Assembly: GCF_001684975.1 (NCBI RefSeq)
Contig: NZ_MAYH01000045.1
Location: 1-64,000, forward strand
Source: Chryseobacterium artocarpi
GTDB lineage: Bacteria > Bacteroidota > Bacteroidia > Flavobacteriales > Weeksellaceae
Direction of reading: 5' to 3'
DNA length: 64,000 bases
This document shows positions 10,846-20,466 of this stretch, piece by piece. Position 1 is the stretch's first letter; every line of letters begins with the position of its first letter. The translations under genes were made by a program, and so were the position numbers. The notes under the pieces were generated by a model. It was not told the DNA's origin. It saw nothing but the letters and a program-made list of their open reading frames with translations, and made no database searches.

Positions 10846-13053
10846 ATGAAAAATGTACTGATCTGCGCTTCCCTGCTGGGTACCATTATGGTAACAGCAC
10901 AGGAGAAAGATTCTATTAAATCTAATGATATTGAAGAAGTAGTTGTAAACGGAAGATATTATAAGAAGTATGTAGAAAAGCAGGGTTCTTCTTCTCTTCG
11001 TCTAGATGAAGCCCTTATTAAAATACCTCAGAACATTTCAATCATTACCAATAAAGCTTTAGAAGACCAACAGGTTACCACTTTAAGTGACGGAGTTTTA
11101 AGAAACGTTGCCGGAGCTCAGAGACTTGAGCATTGGGGAGATATGTATACCAGAGTAAATATGAGAGGAGCCAGAGCTGCAGCTTTCATGAATGGTGTGA
11201 ATGTAACTTCCAGCTGGGGACCTTTAAGTGAGGATATGAGCTACGTTGATCACATTGAATTCATTAAAGGACCATCAGGATTCTTAATGTCAAACGGTGA
11301 ACCAAGCGGGATTTATAATATTGTAACGAAAAAGCCAACCGGACAGACTTTTAACGGAACAGCCAGAGTTACTCTTGGAAGTTTCAATATGTATAGAGGA
11401 GAAACAGATATTGACACAAAAATTACAGACAAGGTAGCTTTCAGACTGAATTTAATGGCTCAGAATAAAAATAGTTTTAGAGACTATGAATTCAATGACA
11501 GATATATCATCAACCCATCTGTTAAAGTAGATCTTAGTGATAAAACTACTTTAACAGCAGAATACATATACCAAAAGGCAAAGATGTCTGAAGTAGGTTC
11601 TGCTTATGTATTCAGTTTTCAGGGATACAAAGCAAAACCAGTTGGATATACAATTACTGATCCTGGTCTTGACCCTACAAAAGTTGATAACAATACCATC
11701 AATGTCAATTTACAACATAAATTTAATGAAAACTGGAAGCTAACCTCTCAATTGACGTATGTGAATGAATACACAATGGGAAGTGACATCTGGCCAAGTA
11801 TGTTCGAAGGGAAATATATGATCAGACGCTTAAATTACTGGGAAGCTGATAATACCATGAAATTCGGGCAGGTTTTCCTAAATGGGCATGTAAAAACAGG
11901 ATCTGTTTCTCACAAAATTCTGGCAGGACTTGACCTTGGAAGTAAAAAGTACATGGCAGACTGGTCTCAGGGATATAACATGGATAAATTTAATGCAAAT
12001 GGAGATTTTGATGCGGACAATAATAATGTAGCAGATCATAGTTATTGGTACAATATCGATACAAACAATTATGACAGTAATGGACAAGGTGGATATTTCG
12101 GACCAAACAATACTGCAGCTTATAAACCTTTCAACAAGTCTACTCCACTTTCTGTAAGGGCGGGAGCCGGCAGTACCATTGACCAAAGATATACGGGGTT
12201 ATACTTACAGGACGAATTAGGTTTCTTCAATGATGCATTAAGACTTACTTTAGCAGCCCGTTATACCAATGTAAAAGAGGTTAACTACGGAACAAAAGCA
12301 GAGGCTAACAGAATTACACCTCGTATTGGATTAAGTTATTCTATTAATGAAAATATGGCTGCCTATGCTTTGTATGATCAGTCATTTGTTCCTCAGGCAG
12401 GTTTATTCAGAGATGGAACAACTGCAACTCCATTAACAGGAAACAATATTGAAGTAGGATTTAAGAAAGACTGGTTTGCCGGTAGGTGGAATACTACTCT
12501 TTCAATATATAATATTAATAAAAATAATGAAATTACAGGAGATCCAGACCTTACAAATAACCCAAATGGAAAATACTCTATTCTACTTGGAAAGACAAGA
12601 GTGCAGGGATTAGAATTTGACCTTAAAGGTGAAATTGTAAAAGGATTCAATGCTATTTTCAACTATGCCTTTACAGAGAATAAGTTCACCGAAAATACAG
12701 CTGTAAGCAAAAAAGGAGACCGTGTTCCAGGATATGCAAAACACACGGCAAACGGTTGGTTAAACTATACTTTCTCCAATAATATTCTTCAAGGTTTCGG
12801 ATTAAGCTTTGGAGGAACTTATATGGCAGACAGAAGCAGCTGGGGTTGGGGAAGTACAAATACCCAACAAATGGCTGATTATGTAAAATTTGATGCCGGC
12901 GCTTCATGGGAAAATTCAAAATTCAGAGTGAACCTTAATGTATTTAATGTTTTCAATAGATATCTATATTCAGGAGCTCCATATGCAGGGTATTACTACT
13001 ATCAAGCAGATGCACCAAGAAACTTTAGATTATCAATCGGATATAAATTTTAA
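10846..13053 (+). CDS. TonB-dependent siderophore receptor
   Basis: A 735-residue outer-membrane receptor starting at the ATG at 10846; the in-frame TTG nine bases upstream would only add three residues before the signal peptide. The signal peptide is MKNVLICASLLGTIMVTAQ. The plug domain carries 'IPQNISIITNKALEDQQV', and 'HIEFIKGPSGFLMSNGEPSGIYNIVTKKP' is the hallmark of TonB-dependent siderophore (FhuA/FpvA-like) receptors. The barrel ends in 'RNFRLSIGYKF' with a terminal phenylalanine. It probably imports a ferric siderophore. It heads a four-gene receptor/PepSY unit with the genes that follow. Confidence 0.92.
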   Translation: MKNVLICASLLGTIMVTAQEKDSIKSNDIEEVVVNGRYYKKYVEKQGSSSLRLDEALIKIPQNISIITNKALEDQQVTTLSDGVLRNVAGAQRLEHWGDMYTRVNMRGARAAAFMNGVNVTSSWGPLSEDMSYVDHIEFIKGPSGFLMSNGEPSGIYNIVTKKPTGQTFNGTARVTLGSFNMYRGETDIDTKITDKVAFRLNLMAQNKNSFRDYEFNDRYIINPSVKVDLSDKTTLTAEYIYQKAKMSEVGSAYVFSFQGYKAKPVGYTITDPGLDPTKVDNNTINVNLQHKFNENWKLTSQLTYVNEYTMGSDIWPSMFEGKYMIRRLNYWEADNTMKFGQVFLNGHVKTGSVSHKILAGLDLGSKKYMADWSQGYNMDKFNANGDFDADNNNVADHSYWYNIDTNNYDSNGQGGYFGPNNTAAYKPFNKSTPLSVRAGAGSTIDQRYTGLYLQDELGFFNDALRLTLAARYTNVKEVNYGTKAEANRITPRIGLSYSINENMAAYALYDQSFVPQAGLFRDGTTATPLTGNNIEVGFKKDWFAGRWNTTLSIYNINKNNEITGDPDLTNNPNGKYSILLGKTRVQGLEFDLKGEIVKGFNAIFNYAFTENKFTENTAVSKKGDRVPGYAKHTANGWLNYTFSNNILQGFGLSFGGTYMADRSSWGWGSTNTQQMADYVKFDAGASWENSKFRVNLNVFNVFNRYLYSGAPYAGYYYYQADAPRNFRLSIGYKF

Positions 13054-13058
13054 AATAA

Positions 13059-13087
13059 AGGTTAGCCCTTCAGGGGTTAACTTTTTC
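13059..13087 (+). terminator. Weak intercistronic hairpin
   Basis: GTTAGCCC-ttca-GGGGTTAAC followed by a short T5 run sits between the receptor stop and the PepSY start codon. It may attenuate rather than end transcription, since the next gene starts two bases after it. Confidence 0.4.
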
Positions 13088-13088
13088 T

Positions 13089-14291
13089 ATGAAAAAGAAA
13101 CATCACCATAAAAAGAAAGTTTCTCCAGCAAAGAAATGGTCTGCCAAACTACATCTGTGGTTTGGTTTGTCCGTTGGTATTATTGTCTTCATTGTCTCTC
13201 TTACAGGGACTTTATATGTTTTTAAGGATGAAGTACAAAACAGTCTGCGTAAAGAAGCTATTTATATAAAACAGGAAGATTCTTCAAAAAAACCGTTGTC
13301 CATTAACCTGCTTCGTGAGAAAGTAAGTATGGAGCTTAATGAAAAATACCCGCTAAACTCAGTAGAAATCTCTCTTGACAAAGGAAAATCATATCGTTTT
13401 TTATACTATGAAAAGAGTAAGAAAGGATGGAATTATTTTCAGCAGGTACTGATTAACAAGCAGGTCTATATTAATCAATATACAGGGGAAATCCTTGCTG
13501 TTTATGATGAAAAATATGATGTATTCAATATTTTGAAATATATACATTGGGGACTTTTATTAAATTCCGAATGGGGACCATATGTAGTAGGAATTCCTAC
13601 TGTATTGTTTATCATCATGTTAATCACCGGAATTATCCTGTGGTGGCCCAAAAATAAAAATGCAAGAAAAGGACGATTCTGGTTCAATTGGAAAAATGTA
13701 AAAAACTGGAAACGTAAAAATTATGATCTTCATAATGTATTAGGCTTTTATGCCTCATTTATTGCCTTAATAATGAGTATTACCGGGATTTACTTTGCAT
13801 ATCCTTATGTAAAAAATACTTTTAATCTTACCCTATCCGGCTATTGGGAACAACCAAAGGAAAAACAGATAAAATCTCCTGATTCATTGATGGCAAAGAG
13901 GTCTGATCTTTTTGATATAACAGCTTTACAAACTGAAAAACTATACGCTGAAGCTTCCAGCTATAGAATTTCACTCAATGGAAAAAATAAGAAAGGAAAA
14001 GAGCTTACTAACCTTCCGATTACCATCTATGGACAAGAAGGACGATTCAGCGAAAGAAATACACTGACTTTTGATAAATATACAGGAAAACTACTAGCCA
14101 ACAAACCTCATCACAAACTGAATAACGCCGAGAAATATGCCAATGCCAATTATGACATCCATACAGGATCCTACTTTGGTTTATTTGGAAAAATCATCTG
14201 GTTTATTGCCGGTCTTATATGCACATCACTTCCCGTTACCGGATTTCTGATCTGGTGGGGAAAAAGAAAGAAACAAGGAAAGAAAATATAA
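13089..14291 (+). CDS. PepSY-associated membrane protein (siderophore reductase-like), copy 1
   Basis: A 400-residue inner-membrane protein of the PepSY_TM family. It has four membrane segments (about residues 24-46, 160-180, 210-232 and 360-385), two large periplasmic PepSY-type regions, and histidines in 'YIHWGLLL', 'NYDLHNVLGFYAS' and 'NYDIHTGSYFG' that could bind heme or iron. The N-terminus is lysine/histidine rich (MKKKHHHKKK). Related proteins next to siderophore receptors (FoxB/PiuB-like) are linked to reductive iron release, so ferric-siderophore reduction is a good inference. It overlaps the start of the next receptor by one base (TAATG), suggesting translational coupling. Confidence 0.85.
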   Translation: MKKKHHHKKKVSPAKKWSAKLHLWFGLSVGIIVFIVSLTGTLYVFKDEVQNSLRKEAIYIKQEDSSKKPLSINLLREKVSMELNEKYPLNSVEISLDKGKSYRFLYYEKSKKGWNYFQQVLINKQVYINQYTGEILAVYDEKYDVFNILKYIHWGLLLNSEWGPYVVGIPTVLFIIMLITGIILWWPKNKNARKGRFWFNWKNVKNWKRKNYDLHNVLGFYASFIALIMSITGIYFAYPYVKNTFNLTLSGYWEQPKEKQIKSPDSLMAKRSDLFDITALQTEKLYAEASSYRISLNGKNKKGKELTNLPITIYGQEGRFSERNTLTFDKYTGKLLANKPHHKLNNAEKYANANYDIHTGSYFGLFGKIIWFIAGLICTSLPVTGFLIWWGKRKKQGKKI

Positions 14292-16405
14292 TGAAAAAAG
14301 TGCTTTTATCAGCAGCCTGCCTGGGAACTACAACAGTTTTTGCCCAGATTAAGGATACATTACAAACCAAAGATGTTGAGGAAATCGTAATGACTGCTTC
14401 AAGGAAAAAGGAGAACATCAAAGAAGTTCCCAGCTCCATTACAGTCGTTGGCGAAAAACAAATTCAGTCTCAATTAACCGTCAATTCGGATATTACAAGC
14501 ATTTTGCAGTATACCGTTCCAAGTTTAGGAACGAATTCCGGACAAACATCCAATACAGGACAAACTTTAAGAGGTCGTCAGGTATTAGTTTTAATTGACG
14601 GTATTCCACAATCTACTCCACTTCGAAACGGAGCGAGAGATTTAAGAGTAATTGACCCTTCCGCGATTGAAAGAGTGGAAGTTATCAAGGGGGCTTCTTC
14701 AATCTATGGAAACGGCGCAGATGGCGGGATCATCAACTATATTACAAAAAGAAACAAAACGGATCAGAAGATTTCAGGGATCTCTCAAATAGGATTTACA
14801 GGACAACAATCCGGTGGAACCTTAGGAGTAAGAGCCAGCCAGCTTTTATCAGGAAAAGTCAATAAATTTGACTATACCCTTTCATTAGCCTATGAAAGAA
14901 CCGGGTATATGAAAGATGCCAACAAAGTTTATCTTACCCCTACCTACAGTACTGCAAAGATGGATAACTATAACGGAATGTTGAAGTTAGGTTATGACAT
15001 CAATGAAAACCAAAGAGTTGAAGCATCTTATATTGGCTATTCTTCAAGATCCAATCTTAATTTAGGATTAAAAACAGGAGTATACGGCGTTACCCCAACG
15101 ATTGGTGAAGGTGAAGGAAAAAGCCTTGAAACAACGCCTCAGGGAACTCCAAAAAACCATAGCATCCGTGTAAGCTATGATAATAAAAATCTGTTTGCAG
15201 GAACTTCATTAAACGTAAATCTTTACTATCAGGATTTTAAAACAGTCTACGGATATAGTGACACCTTTTTCAATGGTGGGCAATCTAATGTTCTCTCTAA
15301 AAAAGCAGGTGCAAGATTAAATTTTGATACTCAGCTTTGGAACTCTCAGAATTCACAAGGAGAAATCATGTACGGAGTGGATATTCTGAATGATCAGACG
15401 GTACAGAAACTTGAGGACGGACGTTTCTGGACCCCGAATATGAGCATGACTAATATTGCGCCTTTCGTATTGGCAAAAATAGATTTGTTCAAAAAATTAA
15501 CGATCAAAGGAGGACTTCGTTATGAAAACATTAAAGTAAATGTTGACGATTTCAATACACTTTCTGTAATCAAAAACGATGGAACTTTTACCAAAAGTAT
15601 CTTTGTAGATGGCGGAAAACTAAGTTATAATGCATTGGTAGGAAATATTGGTCTTCGTTATAATATCGAACCTTATATCAATCTGTTCGGAAGTTTTTCA
15701 CAGGCTTATTCAATCAATGAATTAGGAAGAATTCTGAGAACCTCAACTTCGGAAACGATTAAAAACCTTGAAACGAAACCTATTATTGTCAACAACTACG
15801 AACTAGGAGCTACAGGACAGATTTCCAATTGGTTAAATTATGAATTGACATCTTATGTAAGTACCTCAAAATTAGGTGCTACATTTGTACAAAGTGCAGA
15901 CAGAGCATTAATGATCAAAAGAGCTCCGGAAATCGTTTATGGTGTAGAAGGGTTCTTACATTTCACTCCTGTTAAATGGCTTCAGTTTGGTGGAAGCTAC
16001 AGCTGGATGGAAGGGATCACTTCTCCTGATGACAATGGTAATTATCCTGCAAAGATCAATAACAGCCGAATTTCTGCTCCGAAAGTGCTTGCCTATCTTC
16101 AAGTAAAACCGATCCCGGAACTTTTTATTGGGGTTGATATGCTTCATTCATTCAGACAGAATAGATTTGAACCCAATACAAAAACCGGATTGTATGCCTA
16201 CGGAGAAGGATATGTACCAGATTATACAGTATTTAATCTAAAAGTAAGCTGTGAAATTTACAAAAACTGGAAGGTATCATTGGGAATTGAAAACTTCTTC
16301 AATAGATTGTATCAGCCATCTATTGCATGGTGGTCTGCAAGAGACAGCGAGTTCGTGAATTCTTTAGGGAAAAGAGGAACTTTAGTTTTTGAATATAAAT
16401 TTTAA
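14291..16405 (+). CDS. TonB-dependent receptor
   Basis: A 704-residue outer-membrane receptor. The chosen ATG at 14291 begins a proper signal peptide (MKKVLLSAACLGTTTVFAQ) and overlaps the preceding stop codon; an upstream in-frame start would add 24 unrelated residues. The plug includes 'LRGRQVLVLIDGIPQ' and 'AIERVEVIKGASSIYGNGADGGIINYITK', and the barrel ends 'RGTLVFEYKF'. The plug style is nearer to FepA/BtuB/IutA-type receptors than that of the first receptor, so a different ligand is likely. With the PepSY genes on either side it forms part of an iron uptake operon. Confidence 0.92.
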   Translation: MKKVLLSAACLGTTTVFAQIKDTLQTKDVEEIVMTASRKKENIKEVPSSITVVGEKQIQSQLTVNSDITSILQYTVPSLGTNSGQTSNTGQTLRGRQVLVLIDGIPQSTPLRNGARDLRVIDPSAIERVEVIKGASSIYGNGADGGIINYITKRNKTDQKISGISQIGFTGQQSGGTLGVRASQLLSGKVNKFDYTLSLAYERTGYMKDANKVYLTPTYSTAKMDNYNGMLKLGYDINENQRVEASYIGYSSRSNLNLGLKTGVYGVTPTIGEGEGKSLETTPQGTPKNHSIRVSYDNKNLFAGTSLNVNLYYQDFKTVYGYSDTFFNGGQSNVLSKKAGARLNFDTQLWNSQNSQGEIMYGVDILNDQTVQKLEDGRFWTPNMSMTNIAPFVLAKIDLFKKLTIKGGLRYENIKVNVDDFNTLSVIKNDGTFTKSIFVDGGKLSYNALVGNIGLRYNIEPYINLFGSFSQAYSINELGRILRTSTSETIKNLETKPIIVNNYELGATGQISNWLNYELTSYVSTSKLGATFVQSADRALMIKRAPEIVYGVEGFLHFTPVKWLQFGGSYSWMEGITSPDDNGNYPAKINNSRISAPKVLAYLQVKPIPELFIGVDMLHSFRQNRFEPNTKTGLYAYGEGYVPDYTVFNLKVSCEIYKNWKVSLGIENFFNRLYQPSIAWWSARDSEFVNSLGKRGTLVFEYKF

Positions 16406-16428
16406 TCAAACTAATCTACCATAGTTAT

Positions 16429-17640
16429 ATGAAGAAAAATCATCATCCTAAAAAGAAACCGGGATTCTTTAAAAAATGGTCCGCCAAACTTCACTTATGG
16501 TTTGGACTTGGAATTGGGTTTTTAATTTTTATTATCTCCATTACCGGGGCATTGTACGTATTTAAGGATGAAGTAGAAAACTTTACCCGAAAAGATGTCA
16601 TTTACCACAATGAACAGAACATAGAACAAAAGCAGATTCTTCCTATCAGAGTGATGGAAAAAGCCGTTGCAGAACAGGTAAAGGAAAAGTATCCTATCCA
16701 TTGGGTAAACATTCCTATGGACAAGAAAATGTCATACATGTTCTTCTGGTATGAGCATAATACGGATGCATGGAACTATTTTGATGAATTTCCTATTTAT
16801 AAACAGGCTTATGTAAACCCTTATACCGGAAAAGTACTGAGAGTATATGATGAGAAAAACGGTTTCTTCAATATTGTAAAAATGATCCACTGGAGTTACC
16901 TTCTGAAACAGGATTGGGGAACATATGTGGTGGGAATACCTGTTATTATTTTCATCATTATGCTTATCTCCGGGATCATTCTGTGGTGGCCCAAAAATAA
17001 AGCAGCAAGAAAACAGCGTTTTGCTTTCAAATGGAAAAATATCAAAAGCTGGAAAAGAAAAAACTATGATCTTCATAATGTCTTAGGTTTTTATGCTTCT
17101 ATCTTTGCTCTTATCTTTTCTATTACAGGTTTATTCTATGCATTTTTCGTAGTTCAGGCGATGATTTATGTAATATTCTCGGGAGGAGAAACAAAGTATC
17201 CGGACTTTTCACACATCAAGACAAAAGCTCCGATAGAGCTGAGAACAGAAACTACACTTGACAAGATTATCAATACAGTGAAGAATAAATATCCGGAGTC
17301 ATACGGATTTGCCATAGATCTGGGGCACGAGCATATGGATGACCATGAACATCCAAACTTTGAAGTATATGTAAAACACCTTACTTATTCTTACCACAAG
17401 AGCAGCAGCCTTATTTTTGATGAAAACTCAGGAGAATTACTTCATACTCATGATCCAAAGGATAAAAACTTTGGTGAAAAGGTAGTAAATGCCAATTATG
17501 ACATTCACGTAGGAGCAATCCTGGGACTTCCTACAAAGATCATTGCTTTTATTGTAAGTCTTATCTGTGCTTCTCTTCCGGTAACAGGATTCATGATCTG
17601 GTGGGGGCGAAAAAAGAAAAAACCTGTTAAAACTGCGTAA
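16429..17640 (+). CDS. PepSY-associated membrane protein (siderophore reductase-like), copy 2
   Basis: A 403-residue paralogue of the protein encoded at 13089-14291. The two share near-identical blocks: 'KKWSAKLHLWFGL', 'LYVFKDEV', 'GTYVVGIP', 'GIILWWPKNK', 'RKNYDLHNVLGFYAS' and 'NYDIH'. It has four membrane segments, a basic His-containing N-terminus (MKKNHHPKKK) and an extra His-rich loop 'GHEHMDDHEHP' near residue 300 that copy 1 lacks and that could bind metal. It follows its receptor by 23 bases. A role in ferric-siderophore reduction or dissociation is inferred from context. Confidence 0.85.
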   Translation: MKKNHHPKKKPGFFKKWSAKLHLWFGLGIGFLIFIISITGALYVFKDEVENFTRKDVIYHNEQNIEQKQILPIRVMEKAVAEQVKEKYPIHWVNIPMDKKMSYMFFWYEHNTDAWNYFDEFPIYKQAYVNPYTGKVLRVYDEKNGFFNIVKMIHWSYLLKQDWGTYVVGIPVIIFIIMLISGIILWWPKNKAARKQRFAFKWKNIKSWKRKNYDLHNVLGFYASIFALIFSITGLFYAFFVVQAMIYVIFSGGETKYPDFSHIKTKAPIELRTETTLDKIINTVKNKYPESYGFAIDLGHEHMDDHEHPNFEVYVKHLTYSYHKSSSLIFDENSGELLHTHDPKDKNFGEKVVNANYDIHVGAILGLPTKIIAFIVSLICASLPVTGFMIWWGRKKKKPVKTA

Positions 17641-17720
17641 ACTTGTTAAATAATACTGAGTTAATAATCCATTAATACAATCTTTTTTATAATTTTAGCC
17701 CTTAGAATTTAATAATAGAA

Positions 17721-18689
17721 ATGTCATTAATAGATTTATCAAAACAAGTTGCCCTGGGAGTTGACATCGGTGGTACCAATACCAAGTTCGGAATTGTAAA
17801 CCATCGTGGAGAAGTTCTGGACAAGGGAAACCTGAGAACTGATGCCTATGAAAAGGTAGAAGATTTCATAGATGCTTTATATGAACAAGTACATCCTTTA
17901 ATGGAAAAACATGGTACAGAAAAGCACTTTGACGGAATCGGAGTAGGAGCTCCTAATGCAAACTACTATAAAGGAACCATCGAACTTGCCCCTAATTTAC
18001 CCTGGAAAGGGGTCATTCCTTTCGCGGAATTGATGACGGCAAAGTTTGGTCTTCCATGTACTGTAACCAACGATGCCAATGCAGCAGCCTTGGGAGAAAT
18101 GCTTTTCGGAGCGGCACGCGGGATGAAGGATTTTATCATGATTACCCTTGGAACAGGAGTAGGAAGCGGAATCATTGCCAACGGAAACCTTATCTACGGA
18201 CATGATGGTTTTGCCGGAGAATTAGGACATACTATTGTAAAACCAGGCGGAAGAAAACATTGGAGTACAGGTTCTGAAGGAAGTCTGGAGGCATATGCTT
18301 CTGCAACAGGTATTACGATCACAGCGAAGAAAATGAGAGCCGAGTTCCCAGAATCTATGCTGAACCAATATCCTGAGGATGAAATCAATTCTAAAACAGT
18401 ATACGAGTGTGCTATGAAAGAAGACCCTATTGCGATTGAGGTTTTCAGATATACAGGACAGAAACTTGGTGAGGCATTAGCTAATTTCGTGATGTTTTCT
18501 TCACCACAGGCTATTCTTTTATTCGGTGGGGTGATCAAGGCAGGGGATTTTATCTTAAAGCCAGCTAAACTTCACATGGAAAGAAACCTTCTTCCTATCT
18601 TCAGAAATAAAGTAAAACTGGTATTCAGTGAACTTGACGAAGCAGACGCAGCCATCCTTGGTGCAAGTGCTTTAGTTTGGGAAAAATAA
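17721..18689 (+). CDS. ROK-family sugar kinase
   Basis: A 322-residue ROK protein. The phosphate loop 'GVDIGGTNTKFGIV' is at residues 13-26, 'TNDANAAALGE' carries the catalytic Asp, and 'TLGTGVGSGII' is the second ATP loop. It is probably a glucokinase-type enzyme. The usual zinc motif of ROK proteins (CxCGxxGCxE) is replaced by 'GGRKHWSTGSEGSLE', so none of the zinc-ligand cysteines is present although the trailing SLEAYAS is kept. The DIGGTNTKFG loop also resembles polyphosphate glucokinases. It is monocistronic with its own terminator. Confidence 0.88.
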   Translation: MSLIDLSKQVALGVDIGGTNTKFGIVNHRGEVLDKGNLRTDAYEKVEDFIDALYEQVHPLMEKHGTEKHFDGIGVGAPNANYYKGTIELAPNLPWKGVIPFAELMTAKFGLPCTVTNDANAAALGEMLFGAARGMKDFIMITLGTGVGSGIIANGNLIYGHDGFAGELGHTIVKPGGRKHWSTGSEGSLEAYASATGITITAKKMRAEFPESMLNQYPEDEINSKTVYECAMKEDPIAIEVFRYTGQKLGEALANFVMFSSPQAILLFGGVIKAGDFILKPAKLHMERNLLPIFRNKVKLVFSELDEADAAILGASALVWEK

Positions 18690-18709
18690 CTGATACACTT
18701 ATCATATAT

Positions 18710-18740
18710 AAAGCGATCTCACTAGAGGTCGCTTTTTTAT
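18710..18740 (+). terminator. Terminator of the ROK kinase gene
   Basis: A 10-bp stem AAAGCGATCT / AGGTCGCTTT with one G-U pair and a 6-nt loop, ending in T-rich sequence. Confidence 0.8.
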
Positions 18741-18741
18741 T

Positions 18742-18782
18742 TGCCACGAATTCACAAATGAATTATTCGTGCATTAGTGGCA
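18742..18782. repeat. TGCCACGAAT palindromic repeat, copy 1
   Basis: A 41-bp imperfect palindrome: TGCCACGAATTCACAAAT at the left, TTCGTGCATTAGTGGCA at the right. The arms are complementary except at a few positions. Related arms are at 57042-57066 and 60273-60401, so this is an interspersed repeat family. Confidence 0.6.
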
Positions 18783-18945
18783 TAAAAAACATCAATACAG
18801 AACATGATCATTAGCAATATCTATGAAAACAATTCACCAGATCAGTATCAAAGTCCCTGAAGTTTTTCTTACTTTTGATTAGCCTTTTCTATATGCTGTA
18901 TTGAGTAATGAACAGGCTGTTGTAAACAAAATAATTACCAAAAAA

Positions 18946-19500
18946 ATGGATAACAATAATTTAGAAACGATCGTTTTCGGTGGCGGATGCTTTTGGTGTG
19001 TAGAAAGCTGTTTTAATATGTTGAAAGGGGTAAAATCTGCAATTTCAGGATATTCCGGCGGGCATAAAGATAATCCGACGTATCAGGAAGTATGTACAGG
19101 AGAAACGGGGCATGCAGAAGTAGTGGAAATCACTTATGATCCAGCAATCATCACTTATGAACAATTAATGGATGTATTCTTCTTCTTACATGATCCTACC
19201 CAACTGAACAGACAAGGAAATGATATCGGAACTCAATATCGTTCTGTTATTTACTATAAAGATGATGCTGAGAAGCAAAAAGCTGAACTGGCATTAAAAA
19301 CGTCTGAAGAATCAGGAAGATGGGCAGGAGAATACGTTACTGAATTAGCACCATTCGAGAAGTTCTGGGCAGCTGAGCAATATCATCAGGGATACTATAA
19401 TGAAAACCCTACACAACCTTATTGCAGCGCAGTTGTAGGTCCTAAGATCCAAAAATTTAAAAAACATTTTGGTGAGCTTGGAATGCTGAATACAGACTAA
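18946..19500 (+). CDS. msrA: Peptide-methionine (S)-S-oxide reductase MsrA
   Basis: A 184-residue MsrA that repairs methionine-S-sulfoxide in proteins. The catalytic motif GGGCFWCVE carries the nucleophilic cysteine, followed by 'SGYSGGHKDNPTYQEVCTGETGHAEVV', the family signature. The ATG at 18946 is preferred over an upstream in-frame TTG at 18901 because family members begin close to the catalytic motif. The C-terminal 'YC' in 'TQPYCSAVV' may provide a resolving cysteine. It is monocistronic. Confidence 0.93.
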   Translation: MDNNNLETIVFGGGCFWCVESCFNMLKGVKSAISGYSGGHKDNPTYQEVCTGETGHAEVVEITYDPAIITYEQLMDVFFFLHDPTQLNRQGNDIGTQYRSVIYYKDDAEKQKAELALKTSEESGRWAGEYVTELAPFEKFWAAEQYHQGYYNENPTQPYCSAVVGPKIQKFKKHFGELGMLNTD

Positions 19501-19527
19501 ATTACTAAAGAAAATCATTATTATAAT

Positions 19528-19557
19528 AAGCGGAATATATTGTATTTCGCTTTTTTT
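19528..19557 (+). terminator. msrA terminator
   Basis: A stem AAGCGGAAT / ATTTCGCTT with one G-U pair, followed by T7. It ends at the stop codon of the convergent gene. Confidence 0.75.
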
Positions 19558-20416
19558 ATTCTTCAAACTCTACAGAATCCTTTTGCTTCCCTGCATACTT
19601 ATAAATAATAAAGGATGAGGTTTTCCTTAATTCCCGTCCATTATCAGGATCTATTCCATCATCTGTAAAAAATTCTACTTCACTGTTATATTTTGAATAC
19701 CAGGTTTTCCCCAAAGCATTTATATCCGTGAGCGTATCTTTTCTCATAATCTTTCGGAAATGAAGCAATTTATGAGCATTCATAGCCACAATTTCTATTC
19801 CCGGATTAATATAACTGCTGTCTGTTCCAATATATCTTTCTCCATTCCAATACATATATTTTTTTTCTGTCATCGGACTTACTCCAGACATAAAACCGAA
19901 AGAATATGCAGGTGTGTTACTCATTTTCTTACTATTAGAAAAAAGAACATTTCCGGTTACCAGACAAAGAATAAAAGTAATTTCTAAAATACCTAATCCA
20001 TTTTGCTTTATAAAATCAGGCATTTTAAAATGCTGCTCATTGGTAATATTGATATTTAATTTCGAAAACTTTTCCGAAATAGATTGTTCATCCTCATCAA
20101 CCGTTATTTTAACCGTTGTCTTATTGGCCTCTTCATCTTTTTTGACAAATGTGTTGGAAAAATCTAGAAAGTCCTTATACCCTATATATTGACTCAGCTT
20201 ATTAAGGATTTCTATATCCTTTATGTTAACATCTCTATTATCACGTATACAAGCATCATAATATCTGCTGAATGTCTTTTCGTTAATGATGAATTTCAAA
20301 TTCTTCTCAAAATAATCAGACAACTCAGAAGACCAACCACTCTTTGTACTTTCTGCTGGGAAATTACTCTTTGCTTGATTGAACACCTCATGGATTAGTA
20401 GTTTTTTCTTGGACAT
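19556..20416 (-). CDS. Single-pass membrane protein, unknown
   Basis: A 286-residue protein not assigned to a known family. Residues 1-90 form a hydrophilic helical domain ('SKKKLLIHEVFNQAK...FEKNLKFIINEKTFSRYYDACI...IEILNKLSQYIGYKDFLDFSNTF'). A charged linker follows, then one membrane segment at about 140-160 and a ~125-residue C-terminal part predicted to be periplasmic. The layout (cytoplasmic N-domain, one helix, periplasmic sensor-like C-domain) recalls anti-sigma or ToxR-like transducers, but no HTH or known motif is certain. It is divergent from the micro-protein gene at 20796, across a 379-bp region rich in operator-like repeats. Confidence 0.7.
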   Translation of the reverse strand: MSKKKLLIHEVFNQAKSNFPAESTKSGWSSELSDYFEKNLKFIINEKTFSRYYDACIRDNRDVNIKDIEILNKLSQYIGYKDFLDFSNTFVKKDEEANKTTVKITVDEDEQSISEKFSKLNINITNEQHFKMPDFIKQNGLGILEITFILCLVTGNVLFSNSKKMSNTPAYSFGFMSGVSPMTEKKYMYWNGERYIGTDSSYINPGIEIVAMNAHKLLHFRKIMRKDTLTDINALGKTWYSKYNSEVEFFTDDGIDPDNGRELRKTSSFIIYKYAGKQKDSVEFEE

Positions 20417-20466
20417 ATATAGTTATTTCAGTCTTTACAAAATAGATGATAATCAATCATACCACA

